Below, in pieces: positions 26,121-36,300 of a stretch of 64,000 nucleotides of DNA. The DNA is from an uncultured bacterium (lineage in GTDB: Bacteria; Chloroflexota; Anaerolineae; J036; Brachytrichaceae): NCBI GenBank assembly GCA_903921365.1, contig CAIXPS010000101.1, positions 1 to 64,000 on the forward strand, given 5' to 3'. Positions within the stretch are counted from its first letter, which is position 1. Each line of letters starts with the position of its first letter. Below the pieces are notes generated by a model. That model was not told the origin of the DNA, searched no databases, and was given only the letters and a program-made list of their open reading frames with translations. A program made the position numbers and the translations under genes.

Positions 26121-28175
26121 GTGAGAGTCTATGGGCTAAAGTTGTTTGGAAGAATGTGTGACGTAAGTATAGGAGCACATGGACCTAATCTGGCGAGAGC
26201 AGCGCTACAGCGCGCCAGACGTTCTGCGCCAATCTGCGGGTTTGTGCTAGCCGTAAACGTGCTTGCACTAATCGTGACCCTTGTTTTATCCCCCATTTTT
26301 GAAGCAAGCCCATTTCCCTTATTTGTCATCGCCGTAGCCCTATCGGTACAATATGGCGGTATGGCGGCCGGGGTATTCTCTGTCATCTTTGCGACCTTAA
26401 CCACCGACTACTTCTTTTATGTCCCATATGGCGTCATTATTCTTGACTTCAATGATATTCCGCGCATAGGACTATTCGTACTAGCAGCAATAATCGTCTC
26501 AGCGCTGATCGCGGCGCGCAAACAAACCGAGGAACGACTCGCCAGGCTGTCCAGCGCTGTCGAGCAAACGGCAGACAACGTCATTATTACTGACCGTCGC
26601 GGAGTGGTCCAGTACGTCAACCCGGCGTTTGAGGCGCTCACAGGATACAGCAAGAGCGAAGCCGTCGGTAAGACGCCTCGCATCCTGAAGTCAGGTGAAC
26701 ACAACCTGGAGTTTTATGCGCAACTGTGGACCGTGATTCTATCGGGTGGGGTTTTTCGGGACGAGATCGTCAATCGCAGGAAGGACGGCACATTTTACGT
26801 CGAAGAAAAAACTATCACGCCAATCAAAGACAATGATGGCAATATCACCCATTTCGTCTCGACTGGGAAAGATATCACCGAGCGCGTGCATGCCTACATG
26901 ACGCTTGAACGCCGGGTGGAGGAAAGGACGCTCGAAATCGTCCGGCTTTACCAGGAGTCCGAACTGCGCAGCCGCGAGTTGGAAGCATTGTACCTGGCAG
27001 ATGAGCAATTACACCGTCATTTGCAACTCGACCAGGTGCTGAAAGCGCTCGTGGATGTGGTCGTGGACATCCTGCACGCCGATAAGGCCAGGGTGCAGGT
27101 ATTGGACGAGGTACTCGGTGATCTGGTCGTCCACGCAGCGCGCGGCTACAGCCTGGGAACGATGGAGCGCATGTCTCGATACCGCTTGGACGCAGCGCTA
27201 ATAAATGGAGCCTTCCGCGGCGATGAGCCCATCGTGATCGAGGATATGCGTTCCGCTCCGCCTCCCGCCAACCAGATCGCCGAGCAGGAGGGCATCCAGA
27301 CCGCGGTATCCATGCCTATCACCATTAATGGCCGCTTCTTTGGCATCCTAGGCATGGATTACTGCCAGGCGCGCGCGTTCACCGCTGCTGATAAACGACT
27401 CTTCGTGGCGCTCGCTCAACGCGCAGCTGTTGCGATTGAGAACGCCCAACTGTATGGGCGGGCGGAACAGGCTGCCATCCTAGTAGAACGGCAGCGCCTG
27501 GCGCGCGAACTACACGACTCAGTGACTCAGTCGGTATACGGATTGACGTTGCTGGCTGAAGGAGGGCGCAGAATGCTGTCCGCCGGCGATATCGAGCACG
27601 GGAAGCAGACACTCGAATGGCTAGGTGAGACGGCACAGCACGCCTTGAAAGAGATGCGCATGGTTGTGCACGAACTCAGACCCATGGCGCTGTCGCGGGA
27701 AGGACTGGTGGAAGCACTGCAACAGCGATTGGACGCCGTCGAGGCGCGCGCAGGCGTGCAGGCGCGCCTGATCGTGGATGGCTCCGTGGATCTGCCTGCA
27801 TCTGTCGAAGAGCATATCTACCGCTTCATACTGGAAGCGCTCAACAACGCTCTCAAGCACTCAGCCGCGACCTCAATCCTCGTGCGAATCCGATCTACAG
27901 ATAAGGAGACCGAACTGGAAGTAATCGATAGCGGTAAAGGGTTCAATCCCGACGCCGGCAGTTCCAAAGGCGGTATGGGACTGCTCAACATGAGGGAAAG
28001 GTCCAAACATATTGGCGCCGAAATGACGATAATATCTTCACTAGGACAAGGGACGACCATTCGAATATGCCTCCCGAAACCGGCGGAGAGCAAGTCACCT
28101 GGCGAACCATTCCGCCCTGGCGAACCATTCCGCCCTGGCGAAGCAATACATCCGTTTGCAGGTAAATATGGGTGA
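26121..28175 (+). CDS. Membrane sensor histidine kinase (DUF4118-like, PAS, GAF, HisKA_3)
   Basis: 684 residues from GTG 26121; an in-frame ATG at 26154 is an alternative and neither has a clear ribosome-binding site. Three to four membrane helices (about 38-130) resemble the DUF4118/KdpD-type sensor. A PAS/PAC domain (about 140-260, RRGVVQYVNPAFEALTGYSK) is followed by a coiled segment, a GAF domain (300-445), the HisKA_3 box RQRLARELHDSVTQSVYGLT with the phosphorylated His, and a HATPase domain (VIDSGKGFNPD, GMGLLNMRERSKHIGAE). The last 20 residues include a doubled PGEPFR encoded by an 18-bp tandem repeat. It overlaps the next response regulator gene by 8 bp, marking a kinase-regulator pair. 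Confidence 0.93.
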   Translation: MRVYGLKLFGRMCDVSIGAHGPNLARAALQRARRSAPICGFVLAVNVLALIVTLVLSPIFEASPFPLFVIAVALSVQYGGMAAGVFSVIFATLTTDYFFYVPYGVIILDFNDIPRIGLFVLAAIIVSALIAARKQTEERLARLSSAVEQTADNVIITDRRGVVQYVNPAFEALTGYSKSEAVGKTPRILKSGEHNLEFYAQLWTVILSGGVFRDEIVNRRKDGTFYVEEKTITPIKDNDGNITHFVSTGKDITERVHAYMTLERRVEERTLEIVRLYQESELRSRELEALYLADEQLHRHLQLDQVLKALVDVVVDILHADKARVQVLDEVLGDLVVHAARGYSLGTMERMSRYRLDAALINGAFRGDEPIVIEDMRSAPPPANQIAEQEGIQTAVSMPITINGRFFGILGMDYCQARAFTAADKRLFVALAQRAAVAIENAQLYGRAEQAAILVERQRLARELHDSVTQSVYGLTLLAEGGRRMLSAGDIEHGKQTLEWLGETAQHALKEMRMVVHELRPMALSREGLVEALQQRLDAVEARAGVQARLIVDGSVDLPASVEEHIYRFILEALNNALKHSAATSILVRIRSTDKETELEVIDSGKGFNPDAGSSKGGMGLLNMRERSKHIGAEMTIISSLGQGTTIRICLPKPAESKSPGEPFRPGEPFRPGEAIHPFAGKYG
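28098..28138 (+). repeat. 18-bp tandem repeat in the end of the kinase gene
   Basis: Two full copies and a partial third copy of CCCTGGCGAACCATTCCG, nearly identical. In frame they encode PGEPFR twice and then PGEA. The repeat sits after the kinase catalytic domain, where extra residues are tolerated. Confidence 0.85.
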
Positions 28176-28833
28176 ACCGATTCGTGTTTTGATTGCCGAC
28201 GACCATTCGATTGTTCGACTGGGGTTGCGCACCCTGCTCGCAACTGTCCCGGATATGCTAGTGGTTGGCGAAGCAGAGGATGGGGAGAGGGCAGTGGAAT
28301 TATTTTTGACGCTGCAGCCGGACGTCATGCTGCTGGATCTGATGATGCCGAACAAAGACGGCATCACAGTCATCCGCGAGATCATGGCGCAGAATAGTCA
28401 GGCGCGCGCACTGGTGCTCACCAGCTTCGCAGGTGACAACCAGGTATTCCCGGCGATCAAGGCGGGCGCGCTGGGTTATCTGCTAAAGGATGCATCACCC
28501 CAGGATTTACTAACTGCAATCCGGGCAGTCATGCGCGGCGAGCCCTTCATGCACCCGACGATTGCGCGCAAGCTGATGCTCGAACTCAACCGCCCATCTG
28601 ACCTGCCGCCAACCCCTGAACCGCTCACAGAGCGCGAGCTTGAAGTATTGAGCCTGCTTGCGCAAGGTCTATCCAACCAGGAAGTCGCCATTACGCTGGC
28701 AATCAGCGAGAATACAGCGCGCAATCATGTCGCCAGCATATTGAGCAAACTGCACCTTGCCAACCGCACACAGGCTGCCCTGTATGCGCTACGCAAAGGG
28801 CTGACCAAATCGAGCGCCGCTCAGACCGAGTAG
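28168..28833 (+). CDS. NarL/FixJ-family response regulator paired with the upstream kinase
   Basis: 221 residues from the ATG at 28168, with AGG 6 bases upstream; an earlier TTG at 28156 is less likely. The receiver domain has IRVLIADDHSIVRLG, the phospho-acceptor in DVMLLDLMMPNKDG and Lys in YLLKDAS. The LuxR-type helix-turn-helix follows (LTERELEVLSLLAQGLSNQEVAITLAISENTARNHV). The 8-bp overlap with the kinase indicates translational coupling, so the two form a dedicated two-component system. Targets are not shown; the GH39-like gene 21 bp downstream and the surface protein after it are nearest. Confidence 0.95.
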   Translation: MGEPIRVLIADDHSIVRLGLRTLLATVPDMLVVGEAEDGERAVELFLTLQPDVMLLDLMMPNKDGITVIREIMAQNSQARALVLTSFAGDNQVFPAIKAGALGYLLKDASPQDLLTAIRAVMRGEPFMHPTIARKLMLELNRPSDLPPTPEPLTERELEVLSLLAQGLSNQEVAITLAISENTARNHVASILSKLHLANRTQAALYALRKGLTKSSAAQTE

Positions 28834-28854
28834 GCCGGCGCAAGGAAAATCACC

Positions 28855-30213
28855 ATGCCCCTACCCCACGCACAATTAGAAATCGACTTCAGTGTTGCAT
28901 CCGGCGTCATTCGCCCCCTGCACGGTGTCAACCTTGGGCCGCTGATGATGAACGGCTGGCTTGATGTTTCCGCCATTTATAAGGAGCTGGCTTTCCCGCT
29001 CACCCGTCTGCACGACTGCCCCTATGCGGTTCCGGAGACCGTGGATGTGCACAGTATCTTCCCGATCTTCGACGCCGACCCGCAGGACCCGAAGAACTAT
29101 CGCTTCGCCATGACTGACGATTACATCCAGTCCATCCTCGATACCGGCTCACAAATCGTCTATCGCCTTGGCGAAACCATCGAACACTACACGCGCCGCC
29201 GCTACCATGTCCACCCACCCGCCGATTTCGCCAAGTGGGCTGCCATCTGCGTGAACATCATCCGCCACTACAACCAGGGCTGGAACAATGGCTTCCACCA
29301 CAACATCCGGTACTGGGAGATATGGAATGAGCCGATGGTGCAACCGCAGTGCTGGACCGGCACGATGCAGCAATATTACGATCTGTACGAAGTCGCAGCC
29401 AAGGCGATCAAGGCGTTCGATCCGACGTTGATGGTAGGCGGCCCAACCGAGTGCAGCGGCGTGCCAGAACGGGCATTCCTGGAACATTGCCGAAAGAGCG
29501 GCGCCCCCCTCGACTTCTACTCGTGGCACGTGTACGCGCGCGACCCGATCCAGATTGTCGAACTGGCCAGACAGCACCGCGATGCATTGAACACCGCCGG
29601 GTATACCCAGACCGAGTCGCACTTGAACGAGTGGAACCTGCTGCCGACAGAAGGCTGGCAGTTCAACTCACCGGAGAAGAACCCGGATTGCATCCGCCGC
29701 GCGTGCGAGGAAATTGGCGGAATCACTGGCGCCGCCTTCGACGCAGCAACGCTCATCACTATGCAGGATCTGCCGATCGATGTCGCCAACTTCTACTGGA
29801 TGCGCGACAGCTTCTGGGGCATCCTCGACCAGTACGGCGCAAAACGCAAGAACTATTATGCGTTCAAGGCGTTCCGCGCCATGCTCGACACGGCGCAACG
29901 CGTGAAGACAACACCCAACGACGCCGCCACTGGCTACGCGTTGCTTGCAGGGCTGGGCCAGGGCGCGAGTGCAGGTGTCCTTCTCGCGAACTTCCGCGCG
30001 CGCGAAGCCAACTTCACGCTGACTTGCAAGGGTTGGCCATGGCAAGGGGGCGCGGTCTGCCGGCAGTATCTGCTGGACTATGACCGCAACTTGACCCTGG
30101 TTGACGAACATCATCTGGAGGACTGCTTTGAGTCCCCTTGGGAAGGCAACGCCACGCTAAACCTGTGCATGCCCGCACCCGCTTTCTGCTATATGACATT
30201 GACGCCGACTTAA
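28855..30213 (+). CDS. GH39-like glycoside hydrolase
   Basis: 452 residues, no signal peptide, so cytoplasmic. The opening block (GVIRPLHGVNLGPLMMNG) and the barrel motifs resemble the GH39 beta-xylosidase clan. RYWEIWNEPMVQP carries the likely acid/base Glu and ESHLNEWNLLP the likely nucleophile Glu. A beta domain ends the protein. GH39 members act on xylosides, iduronides or other glycosides; substrate is not predictable here. It is 21 bp after the response regulator, likely cotranscribed. Codons near the end (DCFESPWEG, from 30121-30144) are one of the best copies of the dispersed 24-bp repeat, placed in a late surface loop. Confidence 0.82.
   Translation: MPLPHAQLEIDFSVASGVIRPLHGVNLGPLMMNGWLDVSAIYKELAFPLTRLHDCPYAVPETVDVHSIFPIFDADPQDPKNYRFAMTDDYIQSILDTGSQIVYRLGETIEHYTRRRYHVHPPADFAKWAAICVNIIRHYNQGWNNGFHHNIRYWEIWNEPMVQPQCWTGTMQQYYDLYEVAAKAIKAFDPTLMVGGPTECSGVPERAFLEHCRKSGAPLDFYSWHVYARDPIQIVELARQHRDALNTAGYTQTESHLNEWNLLPTEGWQFNSPEKNPDCIRRACEEIGGITGAAFDAATLITMQDLPIDVANFYWMRDSFWGILDQYGAKRKNYYAFKAFRAMLDTAQRVKTTPNDAATGYALLAGLGQGASAGVLLANFRAREANFTLTCKGWPWQGGAVCRQYLLDYDRNLTLVDEHHLEDCFESPWEGNATLNLCMPAPAFCYMTLTPT
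30121..30144 (+). repeat. Dispersed palindromic repeat, copy in the GH39-like gene
   Basis: GACTGCTTTGAGTCCCCTTG followed by GGAA, one base different from the copy at 10207, 20 kb away. Read on the plus strand as DCFESPWE. Confidence 0.8.
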
Positions 30214-30251
30214 AGGCTGATTTCGTCGGCGCACATACAACATAACTCGAT

Positions 30252-30282
30252 ATGACTGGCGCACATACAGTGCGCCAGTCAT
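30252..30282 (+). terminator. Terminator-like hairpin after the GH39-like gene
   Basis: Perfect 13-bp stem ATGACTGGCGCAC/GTGCGCCAGTCAT with a 5-base loop, about 40 bp after the stop codon. There is no T-run, so it may be a weak terminator or a transcript-stabilising structure. Confidence 0.6.
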
Positions 30283-30294
30283 TGATGCGCCTTT

Positions 30295-30326
30295 GTCCTA
30301 CAGACAATCCCGCTATTCCTACGCTA
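30295..30326 (+). promoter_or_regulatory. Candidate operator upstream of the second giant surface protein
   Basis: GTCCTACAGAC (30295-30305) is followed by TTCCTACGCT whose CCTAC core is exactly 21 bp later (30318). The first 11 bases are identical to the minus-strand motif upstream of the other giant surface protein, which shows the same 21-bp spacing and gene-relative orientation. ATG is at 30395; TACATAAT (30362-30369) could be the -10. Confidence 0.4.
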
Positions 30327-30394
30327 GAATTTCCTTTTCTGTTACCGCCGCCTGTCCTTGTTACATAATGTGTTGTTTTATTAAAGGAATTTTC

Positions 30395-33300
30395 ATGCGT
30401 ATTATTGGCTTTTCTCATGTCATTAGGCGCTCTCGACGTTTTGTTAAGGTTATTTGGGTAACCGCATTACTTCTCGCCGCGAACCCCCTGGGCGCCACTG
30501 CAGCCCCCGTCGCTAGTTTACCCGCACAGGTTGGAACCGTCACATGGACAGGGGCCGGCGACGGAATCCGTTGGAGCAACCGCGCAAACTGGGACGCGGG
30601 GCGATTGCCTGGGCCAAATGATGTTGTGCGATTAGGGCCGGCGCCCGCGGGCGCCGTGATCGACGGGACATTCGTTGGCGTGATCGCGGGGCTGAAAATA
30701 GACGCGGGCTTCCAAGGCACGCTGCGGCTAAAGCAGCCGCTTCGCATCACCGGCGACCTTGACATGCAGGGGGGGGTGCTGGATGGCGGGTTTGCATCCC
30801 TATGGGTCAACGGCGCAGTGCGCGTCAACGGCGGCATGCTGATTACACCCCGCGCAGTAATGCACGTCAATTCGCTGGATATTCAGGCGCCGGGCGTCGT
30901 GCAGATGGGCTCACGCGGCAAACTCAACCTTGCGGGCAACGGAACGCCCTTAAGCGGCAACGGTCTGCTCGATGTCACAACGAATCGTCCCAACAGCGTG
31001 GAATTCACGGGTAAGACAACGAGCAGCCTTGATCTGGCAGGGCCGGTCAGCGCGCTCCAGTCAATCCACATCAGCGCTAGCGCAATGCAGCGGTTAGCCG
31101 CCGGCCGCGCAATTTCCGCGCCGCGCGCGCCAAACGCGCCCCTATTTGCCGAATACGGTAGCAGTCTCACGCTGAATGGGGGTGAGGACAACCTGTCTGC
31201 GGCTGTGATCGACGCGGCCAATGGCTACGCCTATTTCGGCACGTTTACATCCAGCGGCATCATCATAAAGGTGGACCTTGCCACATTCCAGCGGGTCGGC
31301 GCGCTGACGTTGGATCCGGGAGAGGATATTCTCACCTCGGCCGTGCTCGACGACGTGGATGGTTTTGCATACTTTGGCACCGCGACAGCGCCCGGCATCG
31401 TGGTGAAGATCGACCTTTCCACCTTCACGCGCGCCAGCGCTGTGACGCTGGATGTCAATTTAAATCAGTACCCGCTCACATCAGCCGTAATCGACACTGG
31501 CAATGGATTCGCCTACTTCGGCACGTCCAACACCTCGCCAGCAAACATCATCAGAATCGCCCTCAACGGCGCCAATTTACCCACCTATGATGGCATGCTC
31601 ACACTCAACCCGGGCGAGGAAAATCTCCTGTCGGCTGTGATTGATACAGCCAACGGGCAAGCCTACTTCGGCACACTGGATACGAGCGCCGCGAACACAG
31701 CCAGCGTTATCCAGGTCGATCTCGCCAACTTCAACCGCGCCGGCGCGCTGGCGCTGAACCAGGATGAAAATGGGCTCGGATCAGCCGTCATAGATACAGC
31801 CAATAATGCTGCCTACTTTGCGACGTCGACCTCGCCTATCAACATTGTCAAGGTCCAACTATCTCCACTCAGCCGGGTTGGCGCGATTCAACCGTTCAGC
31901 ACAGACTACAACCTGGTATACGCCGGGGTGATCGACGCCAGCAAAGGCTATGCTTACTTCGGCGCACAGGGAGCGCCCAGCGTAATCGCCAAGGTGCGCA
32001 TCTCACCCGGCTTCACCACCGTCCAAACTATCACACTCCCGTCGGGCGAAGACTTTATCGCATCTGCCGTGCTCGATCCAAACCAGCACTACGCCTATTT
32101 TGGAACCACTAACAGTCCAGGCGTTATTGTGCGCGTGGCGCTGTTAAATGCCCAGACGACGCTGACATCCACGGTTAACCCATCAGTGTATGGCCAATCA
32201 GTCACCTTTACGGCAACAGTCATCCCAATCGGGACGCCGGGCACGCCAACCGGCGTCGTTACATTCAGTGTCGACAGCGGGCCGAACGTCACACGGACGC
32301 TCACAAGCGGGATAGCGGCCTACACACCGGCATCGCTGACCGTGGGAACGCATTTCATCACCGCCACTTATGGCGGCACGGCGGTTTTCGACATCGCAGG
32401 TGGAACGCTGACGCAGATCGTGAGCCAGGCAAGCACGACAACAACCCTCAGTTCATCAGTTAATCCTTCGAGTTATGGTCAGGGACTGACATTCACGGCA
32501 ACCGTAACATCCGTTGCCCCAGGCAGCGGGACGCCGACCGGCCCGCTCACGTTTATCATCGACGGGACGCCTATAGTAACGCCCACGTTGAACGCCGGCG
32601 GTGTGGCAACATACACCACGTCAACCTTGGCGGCAGGCGCACACACTGTCAATGCCCTGTATGGCGGCAGCACGAGCTACATCTCGAGCACCGGGTCGCT
32701 GACGACAAGCCAGACGGTAAACAAGGCAGGCACGCTAGAGACCATCACTTCTTCGTCTAATCCCGCGGTGTTCGGGCAAACGGTGACATTCACGACAATC
32801 GTGTCGGTCGTCGCGCCAGCCGCAGGCACGCCGACGGGGGTTGTGACTATTACAATTGACGGCAACGTCATTGCCACACCCACATTAGGCAGCAACCGGG
32901 TGGCGACCTTCACAACCTCGTCTCTGATCGTCGGGACGCACACCGTATCGGTCACCTTCAGCGGCGACGCGAACTACAGCGGCGGCTCTGCTGCGATCGC
33001 CAATGGTCAGGTGATCAACAAGGCCAACTCGACAGTCAGTGTCGCCTCTTCGGCAAACCCATCGTACTTCGGACAGCCAGTCACCTTCACGGCAGCCGTA
33101 ACGCCCGTTTCACCCGGGGGAGGCGCCGTCGCGCCGTCCGGCACGGTGAACTTCACCGTCGACGGAATCGTGGCCGGCTCAGGCACACTCAGCGGCGGCG
33201 TGGCGACCATGACGCTGAACGCCACAACCATGGCCGTGGGCGCGCACACAATATCAGCGATCTATTCCGGCGACGCCAGTTTTAACGGCAGCGCGGGTAA

Positions 33301-36300
33301 CCTTGCGGCGAGTCAACGTGTCAGTAAGACGAACACGACAGCTGGCATCGTTTCCTCGGCCAATCCTTCGATATTCGGCCAGGCGATAACATTTACCGTC
33401 ACCATCACGCCAGTCGCGCCAGGCGCCGGCGCCCCGAGCGGCGTTGTGACTTTCACCATAGACAATGCCGTCGTCGGAACAAGCGGTGTGAGCGGAGGTG
33501 TGGCAACCTACGTCACCCAGACGCTTGTGGTCGGCACGCATGCGGTCACCGCGACCTATGGCGGTGATGCGAACTTCAACATTGGCACGGCAACGCTGGC
33601 GTCAGGGCAGATAGTGAATAAGGCCAATACCTCGACAACTATCGCGTCATCGGTAAACGCATCGGTGTACGGTCAGTCGGTGACCTTCACCGCGACAGTT
33701 GCGGTGCTGGCGCCAAGCGGCACGGTGCTATCCGGCAGCGTGAACTTCATGGTTGATGGCGTCATTGTGTTAACCCCCACCCTCAGCGGCGGGGTCGCTT
33801 TGTTTACCACCTCGGCATTGCCCGCCGGGACACATGCTATCTCGGCGACCTACGCCGGCACGACCTCAATCAACGGCAGCACCGCAACACTCTCACCCGA
33901 TCAGACGGTGAACAACGCGAGCACGGCCACAAGCGTCGGTTCCAGCGCCAACCCATCGGTGTACGGTCAGGTGATCACGTTTACGGCGGTGGTGTCACTC
34001 GTAGCGCCAAGCACTGGGACGCCGCAGGGTGTGATGAACTTCATCATTGACAGCAACCTCGTAAGCGCGCCCACGATCAGTGGAGGGGTGGCACAGTACG
34101 TAACCACAACACTGAGCGCCGGAACGCATACAGTGTCGGCAGTGTATGGCGGAAACCTGAACGTCTTCGGCAGCATAGGAAATCTGGCAGGCGACCAGAT
34201 CGTCAACAAAGCCAACACGACTGTAACCGTGACCTCTACAGTGAATCCATCCGTGTACGGGCAAGCGGTGACGTTCACGACTACCGTCAAGTCGGTTGCG
34301 CCAAGCGTTGCAACGCCAACAGGTCCGATCACTGTCAGCATTGACGGCGCCTCACCCGTCGCATTGACGTTAAGCAACGGTGTGGCCGCCTATACCACAT
34401 CCACCCTCACGATCGGGGCGCATCGCATTGTGGCAACCTACGATGGCGCAGCGAACTTCAACGGTAGCACAGCCTCGTTAGCGCTGAGCCAGACGGTGGC
34501 TTTTGCGAGCACGACGACGAGTGTTGCCTCATCGCTGACCCCCGCGGTCTTCGGTGATGAAGTGGCATTTACAGCCACCGTCACTGCGGTATTGCCGGGC
34601 GCAGGAACCCCCACCGGTGTCGTGACCTTTACAATCGATGGCGCCCTCTCCACAATCGCAACGCTTAGCAACGGCGCCGCATCAATGGCAACCAGTGTTC
34701 TGACAAAGGGGCTGCACACGGTTGTGGTCGCTTATGGCGGCGATGGACAGTTTAAGACCAGCACGGGAAGCTTGACGCCGAATCAACAGGTCGTCGGAGC
34801 GAGCACGACAACCAGCGTCGACGCGTCCGCAAACACGACGGTGTATGGGCAGGCGGCGGCATTTACTGCCACGGTATCCTCCGTTGCTGGAACGCCAACC
34901 GGCATCGTGAGCTTTACCGTCGATGGCGTCGCCGGCAGCACGCTTGCGCCGCTCAACGGCAACATCGCCGCGTTCTCGACAACGCTGATCCCTGGCGGGA
35001 CACACACGGTAACAGCGCTATATCTTGGCACTGCGGACTACGGTCCAAGCACGGGGTCAATCACGCACACCGTCAGCAAAACCGATACCACGACTAGCGT
35101 AGACACCTCAGCCAACCCGACGCTGTTTGGTGAAGTCGTCACTTTCACGGCGGTAGTAACCCCGGTCGCGCCTGGTAGCGGCACAGTTGGCGGCACAGTG
35201 AACTTCATCATCGATGGCAGCCTGGCGGGCAGCGGCGACCTCAGCGGCGGCGTAGCGACGTTTACCAGCACATCACTCACGATTGGAACCCACACAATAA
35301 CGGCAACCTATGCCGGCGACAATAACTTCAACGGCAGCAGCGGTTCGCTTGCGCCGGATCAGGGGATCAACCCCGCCGACAGTGCGACGACCGTCGACTC
35401 CTCAGCAAACCCATCAATTTACGGGCAAAGCGTGACGTTCACCGCCACGGTGTCCGCAGTGGCGCCGAGTATTGGCACGCCGACTGGACTGATCACATTC
35501 TCGGTCGATGGCATCCCCGTCAGCAGCCCCTATCTGGGCGATGGCATCGCGACATACGTCATATCGATCCTCCCGGTCGGAACGCATACGATCGAGGTAA
35601 TCTATGAGGGCGATCCAGGATTCTCACCCAGTGGCGGATCACTGACAGTCAGCCAGACTGTCAACGTCGCGGGCACAACGACGAGCATCGCCTCCCTAAA
35701 GAACCCGTCCATCATAGGTGAATCAGCACACTTTACGGTGACCGTCGCTGCACCGGCGCCTTCAAGCGGCACACCCAGCGGAATGGTTACCATCACACTC
35801 GACAACGGCGTAGTCGCCACGCCAGTGCTATTCAATGGTGAGGCGACGTTTACTGCGCCGTCGCTCACGGTCGGCCAGCATATAGTGACGGCATCGTACA
35901 GCGGCGACGGAAGCTATGATGTCAGTTCAGGCGTGCTCACGCAGACCGTGAACCGGCCTGCGGCGACGATCACCATAACTTCATCGCAGAACCCGTCGGT
36001 ATACGGTCAGACGGTGACGTTTACGGCTATAGTGACCTCTGCGGCTGGAACGCCGACTGGCGCGGTCACCATCACCGTCGATGGAACCCCGCTGACGACC
36101 CAATCGGTGGACGCCGGCGGTCGTATCACGGTTGCAACCTCTGCGCTGCCCACGGGGAACCACACGGTTACCGCGCAATATAGCGGCAATGCAAACTTCA
36201 ACACAGGCGTCACAACGCTCGCTCCGAGTCAGGTTGTAAACAAGGCAAGCACAACGACAGCCATGGCCTTGTCGGCAAACCCGGTCATGGCAACGCATGC

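Noticed and set aside
30293-30394. Upstream extension of the giant Ig protein
   Set aside because: The ATG at 30395 has a ribosome-binding site and begins a proper signal peptide; the extension covers the likely operator.
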